Below are positions 55,719-64,000 of a DNA stretch of 64,000 nt, in pieces. The translations under genes were made by a program, and so were the position numbers. Numbering within the stretch: the first letter of the stretch is position 1; every line of letters begins with the position of its first letter. The notes beneath the pieces were generated by a model. It had not been told where the DNA came from. It was given only the letters and a program-made list of their open reading frames with translations, and did not search any database. The stretch comes from Pseudoalteromonas ulvae UL12 (GTDB taxonomy: Bacteria > Pseudomonadota > Gammaproteobacteria > Enterobacterales > Alteromonadaceae), in contig NZ_AQHJ01000035.1 of assembly GCF_014925405.1 (NCBI RefSeq), positions 1 through 64,000 on the forward strand, given 5' to 3'.

Positions 55719-57299
55719 ATGCCATCATTTCATCTTCAAGATATTCACTTTCAATTACCGTGTGGGCGTACTTTATTTACTGATTTAAATTGGCATCACC
55801 ACCATCATCGCTCGGCACTCATTGGCCGTAATGGTGTGGGGAAGTCACTTCTAGGGCAGATTATTACCGGTAAACAGAGTCCTTCATTAGGCTGTGTATC
55901 TCGGCCAAAAAGTTTGGGTTATTTTGCTCAAAACCATAAATTGATCCATGCACAGCGCACGATTGCTGATTATTTAGGGGTCGAAAAAGCATTAGTCGCA
56001 CTTGAGCGTGTGGCCCAAGGGGAAATTGAGCAACATTGGTTTGATACCATTGCTGAGCGCTGGCAATTACATGAGGAGATCAGTGGGTTATTGTCTTGGT
56101 TGCGTTTGCCCTGTGATCCTTATTTGAAACTCTGTGAGCTCAGTGGTGGTCAGCTAGCAACATTAATGTTGTGGCGTTTATTCGATCAATTTAATCATGC
56201 TGACAGCCTACTCATATTAGATGAGCCATCGAATCACCTTGATCAAAGAGGCAAAGCATGGCTTGTGGAGCAAATGCACTGTTTTAAAGGCGCGATTTTA
56301 ATCATCAGCCATGATCGGGTATTGCTTGATAAAACGGCACATATTTATGAGCTCGACAGTTTAGGTTTGCATCATTATTGCGGTAATTATAGGGCTTATT
56401 TACAGCAAAAAAATGCTGAGCAGCAAGCATTGGAACGCCAGCTGAACCATACTCGTCGCGAGCATCAATGTCGGTTAGATACTGCGCTTCAGGCTAAACA
56501 AAAAGCAGCACAACGCGCTCGGCAAGGGCAAAAAAGTGTACATCAAGGCAGTCAACCCAAAGTCACGCAAGACTTCAAAAAGAATAAAGCCGGATCCCAG
56601 TTATCACGTGCTGCCACACTGACACAAGGGCGTCTTTTGGCGTTAAAGCGCCAAGAACAAACACTCAAAAGCCGCCAAGCCACCCAAGAGCAAAATCGTT
56701 TATACATTCATGAATGTGCTGACTCTGCGCCAAAGCGAATGGTACTCAACCTTTTTGAGTGCCAATTGCCGTTTGGTCAGGCTGAGCCGATAACTATGTG
56801 TGTCAGGACAGGGCAAAAATGGCAAATCCAGGGCGATAATGGTGCCGGAAAATCGACCCTTTTTAAGGTAGTTCAAGGTGTTATTCAACCTGTTATGGGC
56901 GACGTATTGTGCCAACATGAGGTGATGTATTTAGATCAGCATGCCAGTATGTTGCAGCCGCATTTGAGTGTGTTGGAACAGTGTCGAGATGCCTGCGAGA
57001 ATATTCATTTGAGCCAGATGCGCACATTACTCGCAGGAATTGGCTTACGGGGCGATGCAGTGCAACAAAAGGTTGCAACACTCAGCGGCGGTCAGAAAAT
57101 GAAACTGGCCATGTTGATGGTCAGTCATCAAGTGGCATCGCCTTTGCTGTTGTTAGATGAGCCTGATAACCACTTGGATTTAGTGGCCAAACAGCAGTTA
57201 GCTGAGTTACTAAACGACTACTCAGGTACTTTTTTGTTAATCAGCCATGATGAAGAGTTTGTCAAAGCGTGCGGGGTGACTGAGCGTTTAAAGCTGTAA
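55719..57299 (+). CDS. ABC-F family ATPase
   Basis: A 526-residue protein with two ABC domains and no membrane helices. First: Walker A GRNGVGKSLLG (about 39), signature LSGGQLATLML, Walker B LLILDEPSNHLD. A charged linker (about 240-320) with a coiled-coil-like, Gln/Lys/Arg-rich stretch follows; second: GDNGAGKSTLF, LSGGQKMKLAML and LLLLDEPDNHLD. It acts at the ribosome in other members, either in antibiotic protection or in general translation. Which role applies is unknown. The stop codon lies in a 17-bp palindrome copy. Confidence 0.9.
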   Translation: MPSFHLQDIHFQLPCGRTLFTDLNWHHHHHRSALIGRNGVGKSLLGQIITGKQSPSLGCVSRPKSLGYFAQNHKLIHAQRTIADYLGVEKALVALERVAQGEIEQHWFDTIAERWQLHEEISGLLSWLRLPCDPYLKLCELSGGQLATLMLWRLFDQFNHADSLLILDEPSNHLDQRGKAWLVEQMHCFKGAILIISHDRVLLDKTAHIYELDSLGLHHYCGNYRAYLQQKNAEQQALERQLNHTRREHQCRLDTALQAKQKAAQRARQGQKSVHQGSQPKVTQDFKKNKAGSQLSRAATLTQGRLLALKRQEQTLKSRQATQEQNRLYIHECADSAPKRMVLNLFECQLPFGQAEPITMCVRTGQKWQIQGDNGAGKSTLFKVVQGVIQPVMGDVLCQHEVMYLDQHASMLQPHLSVLEQCRDACENIHLSQMRTLLAGIGLRGDAVQQKVATLSGGQKMKLAMLMVSHQVASPLLLLDEPDNHLDLVAKQQLAELLNDYSGTFLLISHDEEFVKACGVTERLKL

Positions 57300-57311
57300 A
57301 GGGGGTTTACG
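57295..57311. repeat. 17-bp palindrome TGTAAA-N5-TTTACA
   Basis: TGTAAAGGGGGTTTACG contains the TAA stop codon of the ABC-F gene and lies between convergent genes. Confidence 0.6.
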
Positions 57312-57318
57312 TTAATTG

Positions 57319-58077
57319 TTAAAGACCGTATCGCTCGAACAATTGCTTAATTTTACCTTCATCAATTAAAGCTTTTAATTGTTCACTGATAGCCTCAACT
57401 TGTGGTAGATGCTTCGATTTTTTTGACATCACTAAGTAAGCATATTGCTTGGTGGGCAAACCTAGCTTTGAAGCACTGATCTTATTGAGAGGATCAAATT
57501 CTTTGAGTAAAGGCACGACGGTATCGTCGTAGTAAATAAAAGCATCGATGCGATTTTTTTCAAGTGCATCAAACATGCTTTGAATATCGACAAAGGCGAT
57601 TTTAGTTATTGTATTGTCATTCTCAAATTGTTCATTGTAGGTTGAACCTCTGAGGGTGCCGATATTTAATGGGTATAAATCGGTGTAAGTGTTGATCGCA
57701 AGGTGACGTTTATTGGTGTAAAAGCGAAACTGATTCACTTCATTTCGGTCAATAAAGGGCGGGTCAATATAAATAAATACCTGCTCGCGAGATTGGGTGC
57801 GAGTTGCTCCCGGAAGCAGGTCAACAGCACCGCTCTCGACTAGTTTTAAACACCTTGCCCACGGGCATTGGATGTATTCAAAATCATAAGGCAATTGTGA
57901 ACGCAGAGACTCCATCACATCAATAATGAGTCCTTTTGGTCGCCCTTTATCGTCAATAAAAGTGAACGGAGGTGCGTGGTCAATGGCAACGCTCATTATT
58001 GGTTTTTGAGCATGTGCAGTACCTTGATGCATGATTATTAAGATAACAATGACGATGAAAAATTTAAAACGATACAT
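57319..58077 (-). CDS. periplasmic solute-binding protein, family 3
   Basis: A 252-residue protein with a signal peptide (about 1-23, ending AHA). The mature part has SVAIDHAPPFTFIDDKGRPKGLIIDVMESL and WARCLKLVESGAVDLLPGATRTQSRE, the SBP_bac_3 pattern. No transport genes are adjacent. It is related to the protein at 41486. Confidence 0.83.
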   Translation of the reverse strand: MYRFKFFIVIVILIIMHQGTAHAQKPIMSVAIDHAPPFTFIDDKGRPKGLIIDVMESLRSQLPYDFEYIQCPWARCLKLVESGAVDLLPGATRTQSREQVFIYIDPPFIDRNEVNQFRFYTNKRHLAINTYTDLYPLNIGTLRGSTYNEQFENDNTITKIAFVDIQSMFDALEKNRIDAFIYYDDTVVPLLKEFDPLNKISASKLGLPTKQYAYLVMSKKSKHLPQVEAISEQLKALIDEGKIKQLFERYGL

Positions 58078-58339
58078 GGTGCAGCCCCTAACTGTGTATT
58101 GAACTCACTGTAAAATTGCCACAAGCGTTACGATCACAGTATGATTCTTATCATTGAGCATGCCTTGTTACAGTGATGATGTAAATATCCTATTGCTACG
58201 CATGCACGTTGCAAGCGCTTTTTGACAAAGTAAGCCCCCAAGTGCTAGCTTAATCCGATGATTTTCTATGTCTTTTTATCATTTTAAGGTCATTTAGCTA
58301 CAAGTTATGTCTTTTAATTTTTTAGATGAGTGTCACTTT

Positions 58340-60039
58340 ATGAAGCGATTTGCAATCTTGCTGAAAGCGAAAACGATTGGTTGGTCTTTTATTTTTGCGT
58401 TTTTATTATCGTTATTCTCGCCCCTTGCAGTGGCAAATGATCGCCAACAGACTTTAGTGTTGATTGGTGGGGCATTGACAACCTGCTCAAGTATGAGCGA
58501 GAAAAATTGTTTAGCTGATAGCGTGCCTAAAGGCAAAAAAAACAATCTGTACCAATTTTCAAAAACAGCCATCAAACAAATTGAACGCAATTGGCCATCA
58601 GATAATCAACATAATAAGGTACAAACCATTCGTGCGCTCAATCAGTTGGCCAGCGTGCAAAGTGCCAGCATCAGTAAACGTGATCTGCTATGGTTATGGC
58701 GTGATTTTAATGATGAACAGCTCTCGGGGTTAAGTGATCAAGAATACCATTTTGTCATTGATATGCTTGAACAACCTGTCACAGACAAGCAAGAAAAGCG
58801 CGTAAAAGAAACCGTCGCTGTTGCGAGTAATATCGAGCCTGCGAGCAATGAGATAGTGAACTTTATTGCCGCAAGTACAAAAGTTAAAACCACCACCCCT
58901 CATTTATTAGCGATAACGGCCTCAAGTCGTGATCCGTATGAAGCAGCTGATTTTTATGAGGGGCTACTCACGCTTGATGGCATCACCAGCGAATGGTTAC
59001 CTTTAACCCCTGCGCTTGCCAAAGCAGTGGCGAAAAACCGCTGTGATTTACTTGCACAATTTCGCGAACAAGAAATGGCGGTTTTTAATCGCGAGCATAT
59101 TTATCCCGACCGTATTCAAGCAGAGCATGCCTTGTGTGAAAAAGGCGCGGAGCATTTAGTGGCAATCATTGAAGCCAGTACTGGCGTAATGTTCAATGGT
59201 GGCGATCAAAGCCTGACTCGACAAGTTTTGTTTGATGAGCAAGGCCATCCTTACCCTTGGACTACAGCACTGCAAAATCGCCCGGTGTTAATCGGCACCA
59301 GTGCCGGCACTGCGCTGCAAAGCGGTGGGAGAAACTCTCAAGGAGCTGTGCCAATGATCAGTAATGGCACGAGTTTGTCGGCACTGCGTTTTGGTGCTTA
59401 TGGGACTGATGCACCAAGTGAGCGTATAGCGAATGCAAATGGTGCTTCTCTTAACCAAGATAGCTTGACCTATCAAGCTTTAGGCGGGCTGGGAAGTTTC
59501 AATTATGGCGTCCTCGATACTCACTTTAGCGAACGAAACCGTACCGCTCGCTTGGCGACTTTACTCAAAGCAACTAATCAGACTCATGGTTTTGGCATTG
59601 ACGAAACAACCGCCTAGTAGTGATCACCTCACCTAGTAGTCAGCTGATGACGGTTGTCGGAAAACATGGGGTAGTGCACTTAACACAGCGCACTGATCAG
59701 AGTGTTGGTTATTCCTATTGGCCTGCTGGGGCAGTGATAATGCCAACAGCGACGGGGTTTGCACTGAGTCAGCGTAGTATTGACAATGCGCTTTCGCCGA
59801 TTGCTATTCCGGCTTTGCCTTCTGTGCGTTTCAACGATTTATTAACCGAGGGTAAACTGCGCTCTTTGACACAAGCGATGTGCTTAACGGCAGCCAATGC
59901 AGCGCAAGGCCAGCAAAATGAATTTCTAATTGATTTAAAAGCAACCCCAGAGACCGCCTACCATCGCTTAAATAGTGGCAAGTTTGGCTGTGCAATTGAG
60001 AAATTAACGGTTGAGTTTTCTTCCCCAACGAGTCGGTAG
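58340..60039 (+). pseudogene. cyanophycinase (S51 family), frameshifted
   Basis: The first part has an exported N-terminus and the S51 core, with catalytic-serine motif GTSAGTA (Ser about 321 from ATG 58340), VMFNGGDQSLTR and GVLDTHFSERNR, and the family end GFGIDETTA. The frame stops at TAG 59615-59617. Sequence in the -1 frame goes on directly (ALVVITSPSSQLMTVVGKHG) to a stop at 60039, so one base is missing at about 59614. Unbroken it would be an extracellular or periplasmic peptidase that cleaves cyanophycin or related isoaspartyl peptides. Causes could be a real mutation, an assembly error or a programmed shift; no slippery site is visible. Confidence 0.75.
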
Positions 60040-60078
60040 AGATAGAAAAATACAAGAACTTATTAAATGGTTTGAAAA

Positions 60079-60116
60079 AACGACCTATCGATACGCTTCG
60101 GTAGGTCGTTTTTTTA
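60079..60116 (+). terminator. terminator after the cyanophycinase gene
   Basis: AACGACCTA (60079-60087) pairs with TAGGTCGTT (60102-60110), with six or more Ts following. Confidence 0.85.
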
Positions 60117-60504
60117 ACATATCTAATAGGTTAAAAAGAAGGTTGAGTATGGTTTTCTTAGTCATGTATTTTCAATATTGAGAATCAGTAATTAGTTGGA
60201 CTTGTACTTTTTTGTTTACACCTTATTCACAATAAAAGGATGGTAACAATAATGTAGGAGTCACTATTTTTAACCTGTTTTTCGTTATTTGTACCTATTT
60301 AGGTTGTGGTCGATGAGGTTCTTTGTTGTTGAATTTGCATTAAAGGACGGTGGAGTTTTTTTATCTTGATTGTTGGTGTTATGAGCAAACCACTCTAGTT
60401 TGTACATTGTACCTTTATTGGTACTTGTGTGAGTTTACTGACGTTGTAATGCTCACATTTAACATCAATCTATCAAAATCAATTCACTCAAGCAGGAGCT
60501 CAAT

Positions 60505-62646
60505 ATGAAACTACATCAATGCGTGCCGCTTATCGCACTCGCACTATATGGTCAGTATAGTCTCGCCGATGTCAATGAACTTACTATGTTGCAATACACT
60601 AGTGCCGCCAAAAAAACCACCATTGGTGAGCAAGCCAATACTCATTTAACACTCTCTGCGCAATTAAGTGTTGCCAGTGATCAAGGACAGGTGATCAGCC
60701 AGACCATCAGCCATTCTGGAGCTGATTATATCAAGGTACACTTCGCTCAGGTGCAATTAAATGGCAATGCTAAATTAGTGGTTCGTAATGAGAATAATAC
60801 CGAGCGCTATGAATACAGTGCCGATAACATGAGTGCAGCTACGCAAGACTCAACAGCCGGCGATGATGGTGTGCATACATTTTCTGCTATGTCGGTGTCA
60901 AATGACAGCGTAATCATTGAGTATTACCCCGACCAAGCAGCCAGTTCTCAGCAAAGCGAATTTGGTATCATTGATAGTTATTTTTATGGCACTGAAAGTT
61001 CAACCAGTGCGGATCTGAATAGCAGTGATGATCTTGCCCCTTTATCGACTTGCGGTGTCAATGAACGTAAAGATGTGCAGTGCTGGGCCAATTCTCATCC
61101 GACTGAGTTTGAGCGCAGCCGCCCTGTAGCGCGACTTGTCATTGGCGGGCGTAGTTTATGTACCGGTTGGCGTGTTGGCAGTGACAATAAACTGTTTACC
61201 AATAACCATTGTGTTGAAACAGCCTCTGAATTGGCTTCAACAGAAGTATGGTTTAATTATCAGCATACTAGCTGTAACGGCAGCAGCCGTGAAACGGTTG
61301 TCAAAGTGACGGGGAAAGAGTTTTTTAAAACCGATTACACCCTTGATTACACCTTATTTAGCGTGAATGATTTTGCCAGTATCAGCCAGTTTGGTTATTT
61401 AGGATTAGATGTACGTAATGCGGTACAAGGTGAGCGTATCTATATTCCTCAGCATGGTGCTGGCAACCCAAAAGAGTTGGCCATCGAATCTGATCAAGAC
61501 AGTAATGGCTTATGCCAAGTAAATGCGCCTTCGATTAACGGTCGTGGAAGCAATACTGACATTGGTTATAGCTGCGATACGATTGGTGGTTCGTCAGGTT
61601 CTCCGGTACTGGCCGCTTCAAGCAATAGTGTGATTGCGCTTCATCATCTGGGTGGTTGTTACAATAAAGGGGCTAAAATCAGTCAAATTTGGCCACAAGT
61701 AGCGAGTTATTTTAACGATGTTGTGCCTATTGGTGACAACAATGGTAATAATCCACCGCCGCCTACGGCCCGCTTTACCTATAATTGTGATCTCACTCAA
61801 TGTCGTTTTGATGGCAGTGACTCCAGCTCAGGCGCGACCATTAACAGTTATAATTGGGATTTTGGTAACAGCCAAACGGACAGCGGCGTAACATCCGTTC
61901 ATACCTTTGCCAGCGCGGGGACCTATGATGTGTCGTTGACTGTGCAAGATAGCAATAACCGCAGCAATACCCTCACCAAACAAGTGGAGGTATCCGATGG
62001 TATTCCAGCCGAGCAGGAACTTATCAAAGGGCAAGTTTTAAACGGGCTAAGTGGTTCTACTAATCAAGAGTCTTTTTATTACATCGACTTGCCTGATGGC
62101 GCAAGGGATCTAAAAGTGAGTCTGTCAGGCGGCAGCGGTGATGCCGATTTATACGTTAAAAAAGGCAGCAAACCAACAAGTTCTGATTATGATTGCCGCC
62201 CTTTTAAAAATGGTAACAATGAAAGCTGTACAGTCGATTTAGGTGCAGGGCGTTATTTTGCGATGCTAAAAGGTTACCGTGCTTATAGTGGGGTGAGTCT
62301 TGTTGCTGACTACAGCACTCAAACTACGCCTCCACCAACTGATGGCGACAGCACTGAAATCATCGACCGTGCTTATGGCTTTCCTGGTTTTTGGAACCGC
62401 TATAACTATACGGTTCCCGCGGGAAAAACCTCTATCACGGTAACGACGTCTGGTTCAATTGGCGATATAAGTCTATATGTCAAAGTAGATGGCAACGTAA
62501 CAAATACACAGTTTGATTGTCAGTCGACCAATACAGGCAGCAATGAGAGTTGTACTGTGGCAGTTAGTGCAGGGCAAACGTTGCAAATAGGTTTGTTAGG
62601 GGTGCTTTCATACGACTGGGTCAAAGTGGTGGCTACCGCTAATTAG
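60505..62646 (+). CDS. secreted trypsin-like protease with PKD and PPC domains
   Basis: A 713-residue exported serine protease. After a signal peptide (about 1-21) and a propeptide-like region (about 22-195), the S1 domain has H235 (NNHCV), D281 (LDYTLF) and S364 (GGSSGSPV). A PKD domain follows (about 425-500), then two PPC domains (about 510-612 and 620-713), the first with the motif YDCRPFKNGNNESC that also occurs in the S8 protease at 38969. The layout resembles lysyl-endopeptidase-like marine proteases. AGGAG precedes the ATG. Extracellular protein degradation is the likely role. Confidence 0.9.
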   Translation: MKLHQCVPLIALALYGQYSLADVNELTMLQYTSAAKKTTIGEQANTHLTLSAQLSVASDQGQVISQTISHSGADYIKVHFAQVQLNGNAKLVVRNENNTERYEYSADNMSAATQDSTAGDDGVHTFSAMSVSNDSVIIEYYPDQAASSQQSEFGIIDSYFYGTESSTSADLNSSDDLAPLSTCGVNERKDVQCWANSHPTEFERSRPVARLVIGGRSLCTGWRVGSDNKLFTNNHCVETASELASTEVWFNYQHTSCNGSSRETVVKVTGKEFFKTDYTLDYTLFSVNDFASISQFGYLGLDVRNAVQGERIYIPQHGAGNPKELAIESDQDSNGLCQVNAPSINGRGSNTDIGYSCDTIGGSSGSPVLAASSNSVIALHHLGGCYNKGAKISQIWPQVASYFNDVVPIGDNNGNNPPPPTARFTYNCDLTQCRFDGSDSSSGATINSYNWDFGNSQTDSGVTSVHTFASAGTYDVSLTVQDSNNRSNTLTKQVEVSDGIPAEQELIKGQVLNGLSGSTNQESFYYIDLPDGARDLKVSLSGGSGDADLYVKKGSKPTSSDYDCRPFKNGNNESCTVDLGAGRYFAMLKGYRAYSGVSLVADYSTQTTPPPTDGDSTEIIDRAYGFPGFWNRYNYTVPAGKTSITVTTSGSIGDISLYVKVDGNVTNTQFDCQSTNTGSNESCTVAVSAGQTLQIGLLGVLSYDWVKVVATAN

Positions 62647-62671
62647 GCTCAAGCGATGAGCACACAGTAAT

Positions 62672-62703
62672 ATGCGCAGCGAGGTAAGACGCTGCGCATT
62701 TTT
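62672..62703 (+). terminator. terminator of the S1 protease gene
   Basis: ATGCGCAGCG (62672-62681) pairs with CGCTGCGCAT (62690-62699), then Ts. Confidence 0.85.
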
Positions 62704-62870
62704 AATATTTATTTAGGCCGTGTTTATTTGCGAGCTTATTTACACGTCTGAATGTTCGTTTCATCTTATTTATCGTACATTTTTGGTTCTTAATCGCAAA
62801 CAGTGGTTTTGCATTTTTAGTTGCGTAAACTAGAGGGGATTACAACAAGAGAAGCCCTTTAGGTATAAAA

Positions 62871-64000
62871 ATGAAACTAATAAAATCAGCTATTGCGTTG
62901 GCTGTCGGTTTAGCCAGTGCGCAGGTCGTTGCAAATGATACGATCACCATTGAAGACATTCCAAAAATTCAATCTGTTGTTCAATCTGTAGTGAGCCCAG
63001 ATGGTGAGCAGGTTGCGTTTACTCGCTCTGTACCACGAGAGTTATACGTTGATGAAAACGGCACTAATTTTACAGAATTATTTTTAGTTGATGAAGATGG
63101 CGTAGAGCGCCCTTTTATCACTGGAAAAGTCAATATTTCAAGTATTCAGTGGTCAGCAGATGGCGAGCATGTTTACTTTTTAACAAAAAAGAAAGATGAC
63201 AAGTTCCGTACACTTTATCGTATTGCGGTCAGTGGTGGTGAAGCGCAAGCAGTGTTATCACTCAAAGGCACTTCAATTTCAAGCTATCAGCTCAGCCCTA
63301 ACGGCGAGTCTGTGGCATTACTGGCAATGCCAGCACAAGAAAAGTCAGAAAAAGAGCTCAAAAAACTCGGTTTTATGGCTGAAGTATATGAGCTAGGTCT
63401 AAAAGATAAACAGTTATTTATTGTTGATTTAGTAGCATCTGATAAACCACTTTCACCAACCGAAATTGAGGTTGAAGGGTATGTGAGTGCGGTTAATTGG
63501 TCTGATGATGCTAAACAATTGTTAGTGAAAACTCAGCCGACAGCGTTGATTGATGATCAATACATGAAATCACAATGGCATGTGATGGATGTAGAAAGCA
63601 AAAAAATTACCACCAGTTTTAAAACCGAAGGCAAATTAGGCACCGCAGAATTCTCTCATGATGGCGAATATATTGCGATTTTAGGAGCTGAAGATAAGCA
63701 TGATCCGGCCACAGGCCGTCTGTATATCGCCAATGCTAAAACCGGAAAAATCGAAGAGTGGATCCCTAACTTTATGGGCCACATTAGCGATTTTGAGTGG
63801 TTGAACCGTAAAAATGTGCTCAATTTTATTGGTAATGTCGGTGCAGAAAGCTTTGTCGCGCAAATAAAAGTCGGCTCTGCAAAATACAAAAAGTTAATTA
63901 GCGAAGGTGAGCTAATTGCTTCTAACTTATCGGTCTCTGATTCAGATAAAACCATTGCGTTAAAAGCCAATACAGCGAAGCACCCAAATGAAGTGTTTAT
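62871..64000 (+). CDS. S9-like prolyl oligopeptidase family protein, partial
   Basis: Open from ATG 62871 to the window end with no stop. Its first 376 residues show a signal peptide (about 1-22, ending VVA) followed by a beta-propeller of the S9 peptidase type (SVVSPDGEQVAFTRSV, SIQWSADGEHVYFL, TAEFSHDGEYIAILGAED). The catalytic alpha/beta-hydrolase domain would lie beyond the window, so activity cannot be judged here. TAGG lies upstream of the ATG. Confidence 0.82.
   Translation, partial: MKLIKSAIALAVGLASAQVVANDTITIEDIPKIQSVVQSVVSPDGEQVAFTRSVPRELYVDENGTNFTELFLVDEDGVERPFITGKVNISSIQWSADGEHVYFLTKKKDDKFRTLYRIAVSGGEAQAVLSLKGTSISSYQLSPNGESVALLAMPAQEKSEKELKKLGFMAEVYELGLKDKQLFIVDLVASDKPLSPTEIEVEGYVSAVNWSDDAKQLLVKTQPTALIDDQYMKSQWHVMDVESKKITTSFKTEGKLGTAEFSHDGEYIAILGAEDKHDPATGRLYIANAKTGKIEEWIPNFMGHISDFEWLNRKNVLNFIGNVGAESFVAQIKVGSAKYKKLISEGELIASNLSVSDSDKTIALKANTAKHPNEVF

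Overview
The window looks like a secondary chromosome (chromid) of a marine gammaproteobacterium, most likely Pseudoalteromonas or a close Alteromonadales relative. The reasons are low GC, a type Ia parA/parB pair at the left edge, many secreted proteases with PPC domains, two TonB-dependent receptors, GH97, and many DUF families usual in that group. This is an inference from gene content; no database was searched.

Layout. 0-2.4 kb: parA-parB partition operon. 2.5-5.7 kb: SWIM/SNF2 helicase. 5.8-6.35 kb: three tandem, related small-RNA-like units, each with a conserved promoter, a 5' hairpin and a terminator. 6.4-7.2 kb: WYL/BrxR-like regulator. 7.7-11.15 kb: probable five-gene operon rmuC, HIT protein, AlkC-like glycosylase, DUF5062-like protein and a small membrane protein. 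11.2-13.5 kb: iron-linked DUF3649/PepSY/DUF3325 operon behind a probable Fur-controlled promoter. 13.9-22.3 kb: DUF3718, DUF2750, EAL-HDOD, a PstS-OmpA fusion, a MITE-like element, a repeat-bearing unknown protein and a large poly-HAMP chemoreceptor. 22.4-27.9 kb: divergent glyoxylate-shunt genes aceA and malate synthase G, flanked on both outer sides by arrays of an unexplained 20-bp GATC-containing motif. 27.9-34.5 kb: leftward genes (YebC family, unknown, threonine aldolase, HAD phosphatase, DUF6702, M1 peptidase). 34.7-36.4 kb: GST, a 14-bp tandem repeat and two paralogous small membrane proteins. 36.4-46.6 kb: Fur-regulated TonB receptor, S8 protease, solute-binding protein, GH97 glucosidase and a second TonB receptor. 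46.6-47.8 kb: non-coding repeat cluster. 47.8-55.4 kb: accessory genes (DUF5992-like pair, DUF1428 flanked by direct repeats, M24 peptidase, lipoproteins, S41-like protein). 55.7-64 kb: ABC-F ATPase, solute-binding protein, a frameshifted cyanophycinase, an S1 protease with PKD and PPC domains, and an S9 peptidase cut by the window end.

The genes suggest a heterotroph living on polymers and proteins: secreted proteases and a glucosidase, TonB-dependent uptake of iron and other substrates, and the glyoxylate shunt for growth on acetate or fatty acids. No tRNA, rRNA, CRISPR array or intact transposase gene was recognised.

The most unusual signals are non-coding: the three tandem small-RNA units, the 20-bp motif arrays, a 17-bp palindrome (TGTAAA-N5-TTTACA) scattered through the window, and structured direct repeats at 46.8-47.4 kb and 49.1-49.8 kb.
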